The notes: generated from the letters alone by a model not told the origin. Counted from the stretch's first letter, positions 24,344-33,764 are shown. The stretch: DNA of 64,000 nucleotides from Ohtaekwangia sp. (GCA_021155195.1 JAJNPV010000042.1:1-64000), one strand, 5' to 3'. Made by a program: numbers and translations.

Positions 24344-25015
24344 TCAAATGATTTTAATTGTTTTAAGAATTTCATTTTGAATCATTGAAAGATCAGCCGC
24401 GTATTTTTGATTGATTTCTAATTCAATGCCTGCATATTGATTGTTAGGAATTTGTTTTCTCAACTCAGTAGTAAATCCGTCATCAGTTCCTTTATAAGGT
24501 TCGTTAAGTTTTATTTTTTTGTTTGGCAGATAAATTTCAAGCAATTCCTTAAACTGATCACAAAATTTTTTTTCAAGTGGTTGGTCTGGATCGAAAAGAA
24601 TTCCGATATCAACTTGTCGTTCAATTCCATTCCAGATGGGTGTAAACGTGTGAATGGACAAATGAAGAATTGGTTTCTTTGCAGCAATTAAAAACTCTCT
24701 AACCTGATTCCTGTAAGGACGGTAAATAGTTTCGATTAGTTTTTCTTTTTCAGTATTGGAAAGATTAGACGAATACTTTGAAAATAGTTGTGGATTTTCA
24801 AGTGACCGATTAGCCTCTATAAGTAATCTTGTTGTACTGCATCCATATAAAGGAACGCTTAATTGAGTAGCTAAAAATTGAGCTAATTCCCATGCCCCGG
24901 GATCCCAACCCCAATGTGTATTTAAAACTTCCGGTTCTTTGTCGAATAAATACTGATACTGATCGGGAACAAGATTGCCAGCATGTTCACAACTCAGGAT
25001 AACTGAATTGAACAT
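24344..25015 (-). CDS. N-formylglutamate amidohydrolase-like zinc hydrolase
   Basis: The 223-residue protein matches the N-formylglutamate amidohydrolase family: VILSCEHAGNLVPDQY (His and Glu early ligands), DPGAWELAQFLA, LIEANRSLENPQLF, and LHLSIHTFTPIWNG with later zinc-ligand His. Classical members release formate from N-formylglutamate in histidine degradation, but no hut genes are near. It is the last gene of a tight four-gene operon with two ligases and a peptidase, so it more likely trims an N-acyl- or amino-acid conjugate made by them. The gap to the GCS2-type gene is only 3 bases. Confidence 0.82.
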   Translation of the reverse strand: MFNSVILSCEHAGNLVPDQYQYLFDKEPEVLNTHWGWDPGAWELAQFLATQLSVPLYGCSTTRLLIEANRSLENPQLFSKYSSNLSNTEKEKLIETIYRPYRNQVREFLIAAKKPILHLSIHTFTPIWNGIERQVDIGILFDPDQPLEKKFCDQFKELLEIYLPNKKIKLNEPYKGTDDGFTTELRKQIPNNQYAGIELEINQKYAADLSMIQNEILKTIKII

Positions 25016-25018
25016 AAT

Positions 25019-26254
25019 TTATGGAATGAATAATTTGTTCTCCATCAGGCACGTACTTAATTGATGATATACCTTTTTAATCTCAGGTTCCGAGACATCA
25101 GCACCAAGTGCGCGTATTATTCGCTCTGACAATGAACCTTGGGTGAGGATCGTGTTGATTATTTCTCTATTGACTTTTTGAAATGCCTTTGTTGCTGGAA
25201 TTTTTGCCAACAACTTGATCCATATATCTTTTATAGTTCCTTCAGATTTTATTCCAAATGTTTCAAGGTAACTCAAATTGCTAACCTGTGTTGCCAAACC
25301 TGTACTAGCAGCCTGATCAAAGAAGGTTGCCAAAACTTCAGTTTCCATTTTCATTTGCTGATCAAGTGAAACTAATTTTTCATCCACAAATAACTTCAAG
25401 ATTTCAATTACAGTACTTACGATGGCCATATCTGCGGCCGCACACTCCTGAATATCCATCACCCGTATTTCAATGGAGCCACGATCAAATCGTGCCATCG
25501 CACCCCGCGAGTTTACCCAAATAGGATCGAGGATTGTTTCCGGATCGTAAGGACGAATGGCTTCTGCAATCGGTAAATAAACTTGTTTTTTGTATTCATC
25601 ATACGAATAAATATTCTCCGGAATTATCCTACCCGTAATGACTGGAATCCGGGATTGATTGGTCTTATAATACTTAAGTCTGGTATCCAACATGCCTGAT
25701 AGTGCTCCATCCAACACAGGAGAACTTGCGCATAGTGCCGGTAAAAGGGGAAGTATCAATCTACATGCAGCATGCAGTTTTGCAAACTCTTCATCGCCAT
25801 GAAAGGGTAAGTTCAAATGTGTGCTTTGCAAGTTCGACCAGCCGTGCCCTTTCGAGTTGAAAATTTTATCGTAAAGTGAATAGACTTCATTATTATCGTG
25901 CGGCCAGAGTTTTGTATCCGTAAACGGATTCATTAATGGATGTGCAGCAGAGGGGAGAAGCATCGCATTCCATTTTGAGAGTATTCCATTAATGTGCAGA
26001 ATATTTTTTTTGAATTCTTTTTCTAATGTTTCTAAATCAGCTTCGGGTTTGCTGGATTTAATTTCAATGACATGCAGCACCAATTCGTTACTCCACGTAA
26101 CAATTCCATTCTCAAAATCACTGCCAATAATCCCCAATTCATGCTTTAAAAGTTCATCGGCAATGGATTTTACCTGCAACGAATCTTTATCGACAATCAT
26201 GTATTCTAATTCGATGCCATAGCCTTGAAAGAGATGAAAGGGAGATGTAGTCAT
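25019..26254 (-). CDS. GCS2-type glutamate--cysteine-ligase-family amidoligase
   Basis: The 411-residue protein belongs to the GCS2/carboxylate-amine ligase family: it opens with FQGYGIELEYMIVDKDSL (catalytic acidic pair) and has SSKPEADLETLEKEF, LNLPFHGDEEFAKLHAAC and RFDRGSIEIRVMDIQECAAAD, all typical of the GCS fold. Family members join an amino acid to the gamma-carboxyl of glutamate with ATP. It overlaps the upstream RLAN-RimK gene by 4 bases (ATGA), which indicates coupled translation. The substrate is unlikely to be simple glutathione synthesis because its usual partner (GshB) is replaced by a RimK-type enzyme; substrate unknown. Confidence 0.85.
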   Translation of the reverse strand: MTTSPFHLFQGYGIELEYMIVDKDSLQVKSIADELLKHELGIIGSDFENGIVTWSNELVLHVIEIKSSKPEADLETLEKEFKKNILHINGILSKWNAMLLPSAAHPLMNPFTDTKLWPHDNNEVYSLYDKIFNSKGHGWSNLQSTHLNLPFHGDEEFAKLHAACRLILPLLPALCASSPVLDGALSGMLDTRLKYYKTNQSRIPVITGRIIPENIYSYDEYKKQVYLPIAEAIRPYDPETILDPIWVNSRGAMARFDRGSIEIRVMDIQECAAADMAIVSTVIEILKLFVDEKLVSLDQQMKMETEVLATFFDQAASTGLATQVSNLSYLETFGIKSEGTIKDIWIKLLAKIPATKAFQKVNREIINTILTQGSLSERIIRALGADVSEPEIKKVYHQLSTCLMENKLFIP

Positions 26255-27696
26255 TTGATTGCCTTGATTTTGTTTAGGAATACTTCCATAATAATTTCGT
26301 AGAGTCGCTCTTTTAATATTTTGTCTTCAATACCGGCATCGATATTCGGATTGTCGTTAATTTCTATTACATAAAATTTTCCATCAATCTCTTTCATATC
26401 CACCCCGTACAAACTTTTTCCGATTAAGGCAGTCGCCCTCAAAGCGGTTTTCAATAAACCTGATGGTGCCTGATCCACCGGTATACTTTCTACATCGCCC
26501 TCTTGTGACTGTTTTTTGGCGCTCCAGTTTACAATCTGCCAATGCTTGGTGGCCATAAAGTATTTGCACACGTAAATCACCTGACCATCAATAATGCCCA
26601 CGCGCCAATCAAATGCCGTAGGTAAAAATTCTTGAGCAATCAAAAGATCCGATTTCTCAAACATACTTTCCCTTACTTTTTCAAATTCTTTTAATGAATC
26701 GATTTTAAAAACACCTTTCGAGAAAGCACCATCGGGTTGTTTGAGGATGAAAGGGAAACCCATCTTGCTTTCCAGTTGATCGCAATTATCCTCAGTAATT
26801 ACAAAAGCCTTTGGAGTTGAAATTTTGTTGGAGGTTAGTAGTTCATGCAGGTATACTTTGTTCGTGCACTTCAAAATTGATTCGGGATCATCAATTACAA
26901 CTAACCCCAACGACTCCGCTTTTTTTGCAAAGCGGAAGGTGTGGTGATTTACATTGGTAGTTTCGCGAATAAAGAGAGCATCATACTGAATAATCTGATC
27001 AAAATCATTTTTGGTGATAAACTCCGTATTGAATCCTGCTTCTAATGCAGCCCGATAAAAGCGTTTTAACGCCCGATCATCAGACGGTGGATTGGTATCC
27101 TCTGGATTTACCAATATTGCCAGATCGTATTTCTTTTTATCAGGTCTGAAATCGCGTTTGCGCAAAAGATAGCGCTCAAGACCTTGCACCAGAATGGGCT
27201 TGTCTTCATCCGGTACTTCGCTTAAACTGATTGGCCTAATTTTTCGCAGCGACCATTTTGATTTTTTTGAAAACACGGCTCGCAAGGACGGTGTTTGAAC
27301 CATCTGGAATAGTTGCAAGCCTAGGCGGTTAAAGTTTTCTGATTTCGTAAAACCGAAATAGATATTGAATTCAATCCGATCTCCAACTTCATTTTTAAAG
27401 GTACTTTGAATCAATTCATCGAAATCGAGCGAATCATCCCGTAAAATAGAAGGGAAGCGTAAATCCTGAATGGTAGAAACTTCGGGCAGCACTTTATGTC
27501 CGCGGGCTTCTGCGAGTAGGGAAACATAATAGCCTTCACTTTGGTATTGGTATGATTTGCAAAGGTTGAGTACTTTAAGACTTTTGGTATTCTGAAAAGC
27601 CGCATCAGTGATGTACCGTTCAGGAGAAATCACTTCTACATCGTGTAAGCTAAATTTCCAACGTTCCGGCTTGTCTACCACAATCAGTTTAGGCAT
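26251..27696 (-). CDS. RimK-type ATP-grasp ligase with N-terminal RLAN domain
   Basis: The 481-residue protein starts with the RimK-like ATP-grasp N-terminal (RLAN) domain (about 1-180; LNLCKSYQYQSEGYYVSLLA). After a linker it has an ATP-grasp core from about residue 200 to 475: FILKQPDGAFSKGVFKI (ATP-binding Lys), LIAQEFLPTAFDWRVGIIDG and the metal site FYVIEINDNPNIDAGIED. RimK enzymes add glutamate or other amino acids to carboxylates. Its neighbours on both sides are a C39-like peptidase (2 bases apart) and a GCS2 ligase (4-base overlap), so all act in one pathway whose product is unknown. Confidence 0.87.
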   Translation of the reverse strand: MPKLIVVDKPERWKFSLHDVEVISPERYITDAAFQNTKSLKVLNLCKSYQYQSEGYYVSLLAEARGHKVLPEVSTIQDLRFPSILRDDSLDFDELIQSTFKNEVGDRIEFNIYFGFTKSENFNRLGLQLFQMVQTPSLRAVFSKKSKWSLRKIRPISLSEVPDEDKPILVQGLERYLLRKRDFRPDKKKYDLAILVNPEDTNPPSDDRALKRFYRAALEAGFNTEFITKNDFDQIIQYDALFIRETTNVNHHTFRFAKKAESLGLVVIDDPESILKCTNKVYLHELLTSNKISTPKAFVITEDNCDQLESKMGFPFILKQPDGAFSKGVFKIDSLKEFEKVRESMFEKSDLLIAQEFLPTAFDWRVGIIDGQVIYVCKYFMATKHWQIVNWSAKKQSQEGDVESIPVDQAPSGLLKTALRATALIGKSLYGVDMKEIDGKFYVIEINDNPNIDAGIEDKILKERLYEIIMEVFLNKIKAIK

Positions 27697-27698
27697 AG

Positions 27699-28421
27699 CT
27701 ATTTCTTTTGTTCAATAATCAGAAGATTTGCATCGTAGGTTACAATGCCTAACAAGATACTGTTGATGAGCCGATCAAAATTCACACTATAGTATTGACT
27801 CTTTAATGGATTAGGATTCATCGGATCGGCCAGGTAAACATTGTTTGTTGCTTCATCATACCCGTTAATGATTACAAAGTGACCGACTGGTTCACCTTTT
27901 ATGCTATTGTATTTTCCGTTAGCCGGAATTTCACGGGGAGTTCCGTACAAGTAAGTGGCACTAAGGCCTGTTAAAATTGGTTTCGATTGGCGCAGATAGC
28001 CCTTAATCAGATCTGCGGTTAATTCTTTTTGAAGCAATCTTCCTCCTGCTTCTAAAAACTGAATGTAGGCTTTGGAGGCTACTTGCAGTTTCTTACGCTT
28101 TACTTTGAATTTCATCTGCTGTTTTAGCAGGGTAATCATTTTGGCTGTTGAAAATTTAAACCAGGAGGGATCGAAAGCATTTAAGTTATAGGTATAGATG
28201 TGGGCTTTGTAGCCGCGCTGTAAGGCGTGATTACCCAGCATAACGGCAAGCGTGCCACCACTCTTCAAACTCTTCACTTCAGCTATTACTTCTTTAAGCC
28301 CGATTTCATCATTGTAGTATTGATAAAGTGCATGCAGGCATGTTGGGCCACAGGTAACCTCATCGGGCTGGGCTTTGATGTCGAAATTTAGAAAGAGTGC
28401 TTGGCGGTTAAGATTAGACAT
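27699..28421 (-). CDS. C39-like papain-fold peptidase
   Basis: The 240-residue protein is a peptidase_C39-like cysteine hydrolase: catalytic Cys in VTCGPTCLHALYQYY (about residue 24), catalytic His in GHFVIINGYDEATNNV (about 185) and an Asp in VYLADPMNPNP. There is no ABC transporter fused to it and no signal peptide, so it works in the cytoplasm. It is the first gene of the operon with the RLAN-RimK ligase, GCS2 ligase and amidohydrolase, and may process a peptide substrate before or after ligation. The promoter should be in the 131-base gap to the nuclease gene. Confidence 0.82.
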   Translation of the reverse strand: MSNLNRQALFLNFDIKAQPDEVTCGPTCLHALYQYYNDEIGLKEVIAEVKSLKSGGTLAVMLGNHALQRGYKAHIYTYNLNAFDPSWFKFSTAKMITLLKQQMKFKVKRKKLQVASKAYIQFLEAGGRLLQKELTADLIKGYLRQSKPILTGLSATYLYGTPREIPANGKYNSIKGEPVGHFVIINGYDEATNNVYLADPMNPNPLKSQYYSVNFDRLINSILLGIVTYDANLLIIEQKK

Positions 28422-28552
28422 TTAGTAATTGTTAGGTGATCAAGATGAACGGATAAGAATACCACTCAAACCAAATTTAACCTTATTATCATCCGTAAGA
28501 AATCTAACATTCAATGAAAATTTTAATATTGCAACCTAATAAAATAAGAGAT

Positions 28553-29314
28553 ATGAAAAAGCTGGTTTTAGGAGTGATTTGCTTTCTGATGGTAACGAAT
28601 GGATTTGGATGGGGAGTTACAGGCCATCGGGCAACCGGCCTTATTGCTGAGCAATATCTGACCAAGAAAGCTAGGAAACGAATTCAGCAAATTTTAAATG
28701 GCGAATCGCTGGCGATGGTGAGCACCTGGATGGATGAAATCCGGTCGGACTCTACCTACAATTATACTACCGAATGGCATTGGACTACTATTCCGGATGG
28801 CGGGCGCTATGAAGATGTGGAAAGCAACCCGGATGGAAAGGTCATTATGATGATTGAAAAGTTTACTAAAGAACTTAAGGCTGGAACGCTGACCTCCAAA
28901 CAAGAAATTGAGTATTTGAAAATGCTCGTTCACATGGTAGGTGATATGCATCAGCCTTTGCATGTAGGAAGGCCGGGTGACCGAGGTGGGAATGATATTA
29001 AGGTAAAGTGGTTTAGAAATGATTCGAACTTGCATCGCGTGTGGGACAGTGAGATGATTGATGATACAAGACTAAGTTATACAGAGTTAGCACACTCACT
29101 TGGCAAACCTTCAAAAGAAGAAATTAAAAAATGGCAGAATTCAAGCGTACGTGATTGGGCGATGGAGTCTGTGAGTTACAGACCTCAGGTATATGATATT
29201 GGAAACTCAAACCTGAGCTATCAATATTCCTATAAATATCTTTCTGTGGCCAAAACCAGAATGCTGCAAGCGGGAGTGAGGTTAGCCGGGTTACTGAATC
29301 AGATTTACGGATAA
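28553..29314 (+). CDS. S1/P1-family secreted nuclease
   Basis: The preferred start is the ATG at 28553, which gives a signal peptide (MKKLVLGVICFLMVTNGFG) ending directly before the mature Trp; an upstream ATG at 28514 adds 13 residues without a better signal. The mature sequence starts WGVTGHRATGLIAEQYL, whose Trp1 and His are zinc ligands in S1/P1 nucleases. Further ligands are in HMVGDMHQPLHVGRPGDRGG and LHRVWDSEMID. These enzymes cut single-stranded RNA and DNA, usually for phosphate or nucleotide scavenging. It is divergent from the amidoligase operon. Confidence 0.9.
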   Translation: MKKLVLGVICFLMVTNGFGWGVTGHRATGLIAEQYLTKKARKRIQQILNGESLAMVSTWMDEIRSDSTYNYTTEWHWTTIPDGGRYEDVESNPDGKVIMMIEKFTKELKAGTLTSKQEIEYLKMLVHMVGDMHQPLHVGRPGDRGGNDIKVKWFRNDSNLHRVWDSEMIDDTRLSYTELAHSLGKPSKEEIKKWQNSSVRDWAMESVSYRPQVYDIGNSNLSYQYSYKYLSVAKTRMLQAGVRLAGLLNQIYG

Positions 29315-29359
29315 GTTGAAAGGACAATTTAGTATTGCGAAGTGCCGAATTTGTCCTCG

Positions 29360-31261
29360 TCAATTTTTAATATACTTCCGCCACCACGATTGAAAAACAA
29401 TCAACCCCCACAAACGCGCGTGAATGTCTTGTGGGTTTGATGACATCAATTGAAGTTTAAGTTTTTCTATTGCTGCGTATTCAAAGATTCCCTGTTCGCG
29501 AATCATTTTTTCGGAGAGTAAATCATCGAGGATCAAAGATTTTAATTCGGTGCGGAACCATTTTAATAAAGGAACCTCAAAACCTTTTTTAGGTCGGTTA
29601 TAAAGTTCGCGGGGTAACACCTCTCGAAAAGCATCTTGCAAAATTCGTTTTCGGATGGAGCGATTGATTTTAAAATCATCCGGTAAACTAAAAATGAAGT
29701 CGACCACCTGATAATCTAGAAAGGGAACCCGCACTTCCAAGCCATTTGCCATGCTCATCAAATCAACTTTTGTAAGCATATCGTTGGGCAGTACTAAACT
29801 CATGTCGGTTAGCAGAATTTCTTGTAGCGTCTCTTTTGACGAAATGAATTTTAATTGTTCTTCTTTTCTGCTCTTGAACTCCAGGCGATCTAATTTCTGT
29901 TTGGTTGATTCCGATAGTAACGAATAGGCATCAGGTTCTTTTGCAAAACCGGCCCATTGCCAGTATCGCTCTTTGCTATCCAGTTTCATCCCCTCAGCAA
30001 ACCGTATGGCCTGCCTTATTTTATTGCTGAATGAATTGCTTCTGGATTGGGGAAGGGTTTTTAAAACGGGTGTTAGCAAACCTATCAGGTTCTCTTGCCA
30101 TCCTTTATTTATAATACGATGAGCGGCCGCATGTTTATTGTAGCCGGCCAATAACTCATCCGCGCCATCGCCTGATAACGCAACGGTGGCGTGCTTGCGA
30201 GTTTCTTTGCTAAGGATATAAACATTGAGTGCCGATGAATCGGCAAAAGGTTCGTCCAGGTAATCGAGTACATCGTTTATGTGCGCCAATAAATCATTAT
30301 TGGTTAATGAGAAGACTGTGTGATCGGTTTTAAAATAGGTAGCAACCAGGTTGGCATAATTCGTTTCATCAAAAAACTTTTCATCGCGAAAGCCTATGGA
30401 AAAGGTATGAAGATCGGGTTTATGTTTTGAGGCCAATGCAGTTATTACAGAAGAATCAACTCCGCCACTAAGAAAAGCTCCCAGCGGCACATCCGAAATC
30501 AATCTGCGCTGAACTGAATCTTCCAATAATTCTTTTAATTTTTCTTTGGCTTGATCGTAGTTTAAGGATTCTGAAGTATTATGAGAAGTAGGAATCGTAT
30601 AGTAACAATGGGTCTCTATCTTTTTATAACTAACCTTTAGATAATGACCGGGCATTAATTTTTTAACGGAACTAAAAATTGTGTTTGGTGCGGGAATATA
30701 ATTTAATTGAAGGTAGGTGAACAGGGAAGAAGGATCAATCTCTTTGTCAATGCCATACTCAATAATGGCTTTCATTTCTGACCCAAACAAAAACTTATCT
30801 TCATCAAATAGATAAAGCAACGGTTTTATACCATACCGATCGCGTGCCACAAAAAAGGTTTGCTCCAGCTTATCGTAGATGCAGAAGGAGAAGAACCCGT
30901 TTAGTTTTTTAAGGCAGTTCTCTTTTTCGCGAATGTATAAGTTGAGTAACACCTCCGTATCGGACGAAGATTTGAAGCTGACTCCATCTTCTTCCAGTTC
31001 TTTCTTCAATTCCTGATAATTGAAAATCTCGCCATTGAATACAATACCATATCGCTTGGCCGAATCCCACATGGGTTGATTTCCTGCAGTACTCGTATCG
31101 ATAATAGAAAGCCTGCGATGGCCCAGGCCTACAAACTCATCAATGTAGACATCATGAAAGTCCGGTCCTCTTTTTTGTAAAGCAATGGTTGCCGTGGTAA
31201 CATGAATCATGTTAAACTTTCCAACCAGATTAAACGCAAATATTCCAGTAATGCCGCACAC
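29360..31261 (-). CDS. asnB: Asparagine synthetase, glutamine-hydrolysing (AsnB)
   Basis: The 633-residue protein has an N-terminal class-II glutaminase (MCGITGIFAF, with Cys2 as nucleophile) and an AMP-forming synthetase domain with the PP-loop FLSGGVDSSVITAL near residue 265 and YNRPKKGFEVPLL near the C-terminus. It converts aspartate to asparagine using glutamine and ATP. Length is typical. In Bacteroidota, AsnB homologues can also modify cell-envelope or natural-product precursors, but nothing here supports that over the primary function. The start is a GTG, chosen because the next residue must be Cys2. Confidence 0.92.
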   Translation of the reverse strand: MCGITGIFAFNLVGKFNMIHVTTATIALQKRGPDFHDVYIDEFVGLGHRRLSIIDTSTAGNQPMWDSAKRYGIVFNGEIFNYQELKKELEEDGVSFKSSSDTEVLLNLYIREKENCLKKLNGFFSFCIYDKLEQTFFVARDRYGIKPLLYLFDEDKFLFGSEMKAIIEYGIDKEIDPSSLFTYLQLNYIPAPNTIFSSVKKLMPGHYLKVSYKKIETHCYYTIPTSHNTSESLNYDQAKEKLKELLEDSVQRRLISDVPLGAFLSGGVDSSVITALASKHKPDLHTFSIGFRDEKFFDETNYANLVATYFKTDHTVFSLTNNDLLAHINDVLDYLDEPFADSSALNVYILSKETRKHATVALSGDGADELLAGYNKHAAAHRIINKGWQENLIGLLTPVLKTLPQSRSNSFSNKIRQAIRFAEGMKLDSKERYWQWAGFAKEPDAYSLLSESTKQKLDRLEFKSRKEEQLKFISSKETLQEILLTDMSLVLPNDMLTKVDLMSMANGLEVRVPFLDYQVVDFIFSLPDDFKINRSIRKRILQDAFREVLPRELYNRPKKGFEVPLLKWFRTELKSLILDDLLSEKMIREQGIFEYAAIEKLKLQLMSSNPQDIHARLWGLIVFQSWWRKYIKN

Positions 31262-31410
31262 CTGATAGCCGGGTTGGGGTAAACGATTAAATTATTATTG
31301 AGATGCAACAATAGTAAAAATTAAAATTACAAGTACCTTTTTATAGATTTATGAAATTTTTGAGAGGTTACTAATCAAGGTTCTCATAAATTAAAACGAA
31401 ATCATAACCT

Positions 31411-32235
31411 ATGAAAATGAGAAATTTTACGCTAACAAGTGTTGTTTTTATCTTAATTGGGATTAGCTCTCATGCTCAAATCCACTTAGGAGCAACCACC
31501 GCCTACAATGCAACCTTTGTGCTTGACAAAGGACTTAGTGAAGACCCGCGATACAGTTCAACATACACCTACAATTTTGCCCCGGTAGGTTTTAATTTTG
31601 GTGTTGACTTCGGTCGCAAATTTGGACTTAGCCTGGAATCAATTTTATCCAACCAAGGTCAAATTTATGAGCTTGTAAATGTTGGAAAACAAATTGCCGG
31701 TGAGCGAAAAATTGACTTGCAGTATCTTCAGCTTCCTTTAATGATGAAGTTTATGGGCGGTGGAAATGGAAAGGCGAGGGGAAATTTTAATTTCGGACCC
31801 CAACTTTCAATTTTAACTAAGGCAGTTGAATCAATTCAAGCGAATGCTGGTGAGTTTAAGATTCCTGAAGGTGTAGACATAGAAGAAATACAAAAAGAGT
31901 TTCCAACTGCCCAGCCAACTGGAAATGGTACCTATACAATACCAAATGATGTTCCGTCAAAAAACATACTTTCAAAACAGGCAAACGATTTTAAAAATGC
32001 CGAGTTTCAATTATCGGCAGCTTTCGGATTGGACATTGACTTGTCAAAGCACTTATTTTTATCGACTCAGGTACGGGCGAATTATAGTTTGACCGATATG
32101 AGAAATGGTGACGTATTGGATGCTCTAAAAAATGGAAACGCTGGCGATATTTTTGGGAGTCGTGCAAACTTATTGGTAGGGGTACAAATTGGATTGCATT
32201 ATCACTTTGGAACACTCCGTTCCTTTAAACAATAG
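31411..32235 (+). CDS. Outer-membrane beta-barrel protein (PorT-like)
   Basis: The 274-residue protein has a signal peptide (LTSVVFILIGISSHAQ) and alternating hydrophobic strands of a small barrel (FAPVGFNFGVDFGRKFGLSL, KIDLQYLQLPLMMKFM, NFGPQLSILTKAVE), ending LVGVQIGLHYHFG. This is the outer_membrane_beta-barrel (PorT) family. A central, polar segment (VDIEEIQKEFPTAQP) may be a surface loop. The function is not known. A strong hairpin follows at 32249-32286. The 149-base upstream gap (31262-31410) holds the promoters of this gene and divergent asnB. Confidence 0.75.
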   Translation: MKMRNFTLTSVVFILIGISSHAQIHLGATTAYNATFVLDKGLSEDPRYSSTYTYNFAPVGFNFGVDFGRKFGLSLESILSNQGQIYELVNVGKQIAGERKIDLQYLQLPLMMKFMGGGNGKARGNFNFGPQLSILTKAVESIQANAGEFKIPEGVDIEEIQKEFPTAQPTGNGTYTIPNDVPSKNILSKQANDFKNAEFQLSAAFGLDIDLSKHLFLSTQVRANYSLTDMRNGDVLDALKNGNAGDIFGSRANLLVGVQIGLHYHFGTLRSFKQ

Positions 32236-32248
32236 TTAGTATTTGTTT

Positions 32249-32290
32249 AGCCACAGCTTCCATGATTAATCTGTGAAGCTGTGGCTTCTT
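32249..32290 (+). terminator. Rho-independent terminator after barrel gene
   Basis: A perfect 12-bp stem, AGCCACAGCTTC (32249-32260) with GAAGCTGTGGCT (32275-32286), a 14-base loop, then TCTT. It sits between convergent genes 14 bases after the barrel stop; it may also end transcription from the minus-strand gene, but the T-run is poorer on that side. Confidence 0.75.
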
Positions 32291-32294
32291 TATG

Positions 32295-33734
32295 TTAAAA
32301 GATCTTTCCAGGATTCAGGATTCCATTAGGATCAAACACTTTCTTAATCCCGCGCATCAGATTTAGGTTTACTTCGCTCATTGCGATAGGCATATAAGGG
32401 CGCTTCGCAATTCCAATCCCATGCTCACCCGACAAAGTTCCACCAAGGCTAACGGTAAGCTTAAAAATTTCACCAATGCCATCGGGTATTTTAGTTTCCC
32501 AATCTGCTTCACTGATGGTTTCTTTCAGAATGTTTACGTGAAGATTGCCGTCCCCTAAATGTCCAAAGCAAACGGTGTTGAATCCGTATTGCTTTCCGAT
32601 TTCTTTTATTCCTTTGATCAATTTTGGCAGGTTGTTACGAGGTACCACCACATCATCTGATTTTGTGAGCGTATACCAATTAACGGCAGGCGAAATATTT
32701 TTACGAACCTTCCAGAGCTCATCTTTTTGTGCACTGCTTTCTGCAAAAAGAACTTCTCCGCTTTGAAATTTCTCAACCACGGTCATAACACGTTCTGCAT
32801 CACGCATTAGTACCTCTTCATCGTTGCCATCTAACTCACATAAAACAAAGGCATCCATTCCTTCATCCAACTTAGTAGTTACCGGGCTATTCAATACTTT
32901 TTCACAATACTCAAATGTCCTAGCAGCAGCTTCCCGTTCAAAAAATTCCATCCCGGAAGGAGTTATGCCGGCTACAAAAATTGCAGCAATCGCTTTGCAT
33001 GCTTCCTCATTGGTAACAAAGGGAATTAACAACAAAACATTTTTTTGCGGAAGTCCCCGAAGTTTAAAGACGATCTTAGTGATAATACCCAACGTGCCTT
33101 CACTGCCACACATCAATTGAGTGAGGTTGTAGCCAGTTGAATTCTTTAATACGTTGGCTGCTGTCCAGATAATTTCTCCGGTTGGTAATACTACTTCCAT
33201 ATTAATCACGTAATCCCGAGTTACGCCATACTTTACTGCCTTCGGGCCACCTGAATTGTTAGCGAGGTTTCCACCTAAAAAACAAGAACCCCGACTTGCT
33301 GGATCTGGCGGGTAGAATAGTCCTTTTTCCTTTACAGCATTTTGGAATACCTCGGTAATTACACCGGGCTCAACAGTAGCCTGGAGATTTAACTCATCAA
33401 TGTTGAGGATCTTGTTGAACCGCTCCATCGATATAACCACCCCCTGATGAACGGGTAAAGCTCCACCACTTAATCCTGTTCCGGCTCCGCGTGGGGTGGT
33501 AGGAATCTTATGTTCGTTGCAAAGTATGAGTATCTCGCTAATTTCTTTTGGTGTACCTGGTTTGATAACGAGGTCGGGAAGAAATTGATAGTCTTCCGTT
33601 TTATCATGCCCATATTCGGTGCGCTGTTCTTCGTTAACAAGAACATACTCTCGACCAACAATTGTTTGAAATTGGTTAATGACATTTTCTGTCAGGAGTG
33701 TAATCGGTGCTTCACTTTCTTTAACGTGTGCCAT
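32295..33734 (-). CDS. FAD-linked oxidase, glycolate/lactate dehydrogenase GlcD type
   Basis: The 479-residue protein (start ATG at 33734, MAHVKESEAPI) has a PCMH FAD-binding domain (TPRGAGTGLSGGALPVHQGV near residue 90; GGNLANNSGGPKAVKYG) and the C-terminal cap FGHLGDGNLHVNI and LSGEHGIGIAKRPYM. It oxidises a 2-hydroxyacid such as D-lactate or glycolate and passes electrons to quinone or an iron-sulfur partner. No glcE or glcF homologue is beside it, so it is probably a single-subunit D-2-hydroxyacid dehydrogenase. A longer reading starting at 33797 would overlap the divergent NlpC gene and is less likely. Confidence 0.87.
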   Translation of the reverse strand: MAHVKESEAPITLLTENVINQFQTIVGREYVLVNEEQRTEYGHDKTEDYQFLPDLVIKPGTPKEISEILILCNEHKIPTTPRGAGTGLSGGALPVHQGVVISMERFNKILNIDELNLQATVEPGVITEVFQNAVKEKGLFYPPDPASRGSCFLGGNLANNSGGPKAVKYGVTRDYVINMEVVLPTGEIIWTAANVLKNSTGYNLTQLMCGSEGTLGIITKIVFKLRGLPQKNVLLLIPFVTNEEACKAIAAIFVAGITPSGMEFFEREAAARTFEYCEKVLNSPVTTKLDEGMDAFVLCELDGNDEEVLMRDAERVMTVVEKFQSGEVLFAESSAQKDELWKVRKNISPAVNWYTLTKSDDVVVPRNNLPKLIKGIKEIGKQYGFNTVCFGHLGDGNLHVNILKETISEADWETKIPDGIGEIFKLTVSLGGTLSGEHGIGIAKRPYMPIAMSEVNLNLMRGIKKVFDPNGILNPGKIF

Positions 33735-33764
33735 CAATACTGTAACTTTGAGGATGAGCTGCTT

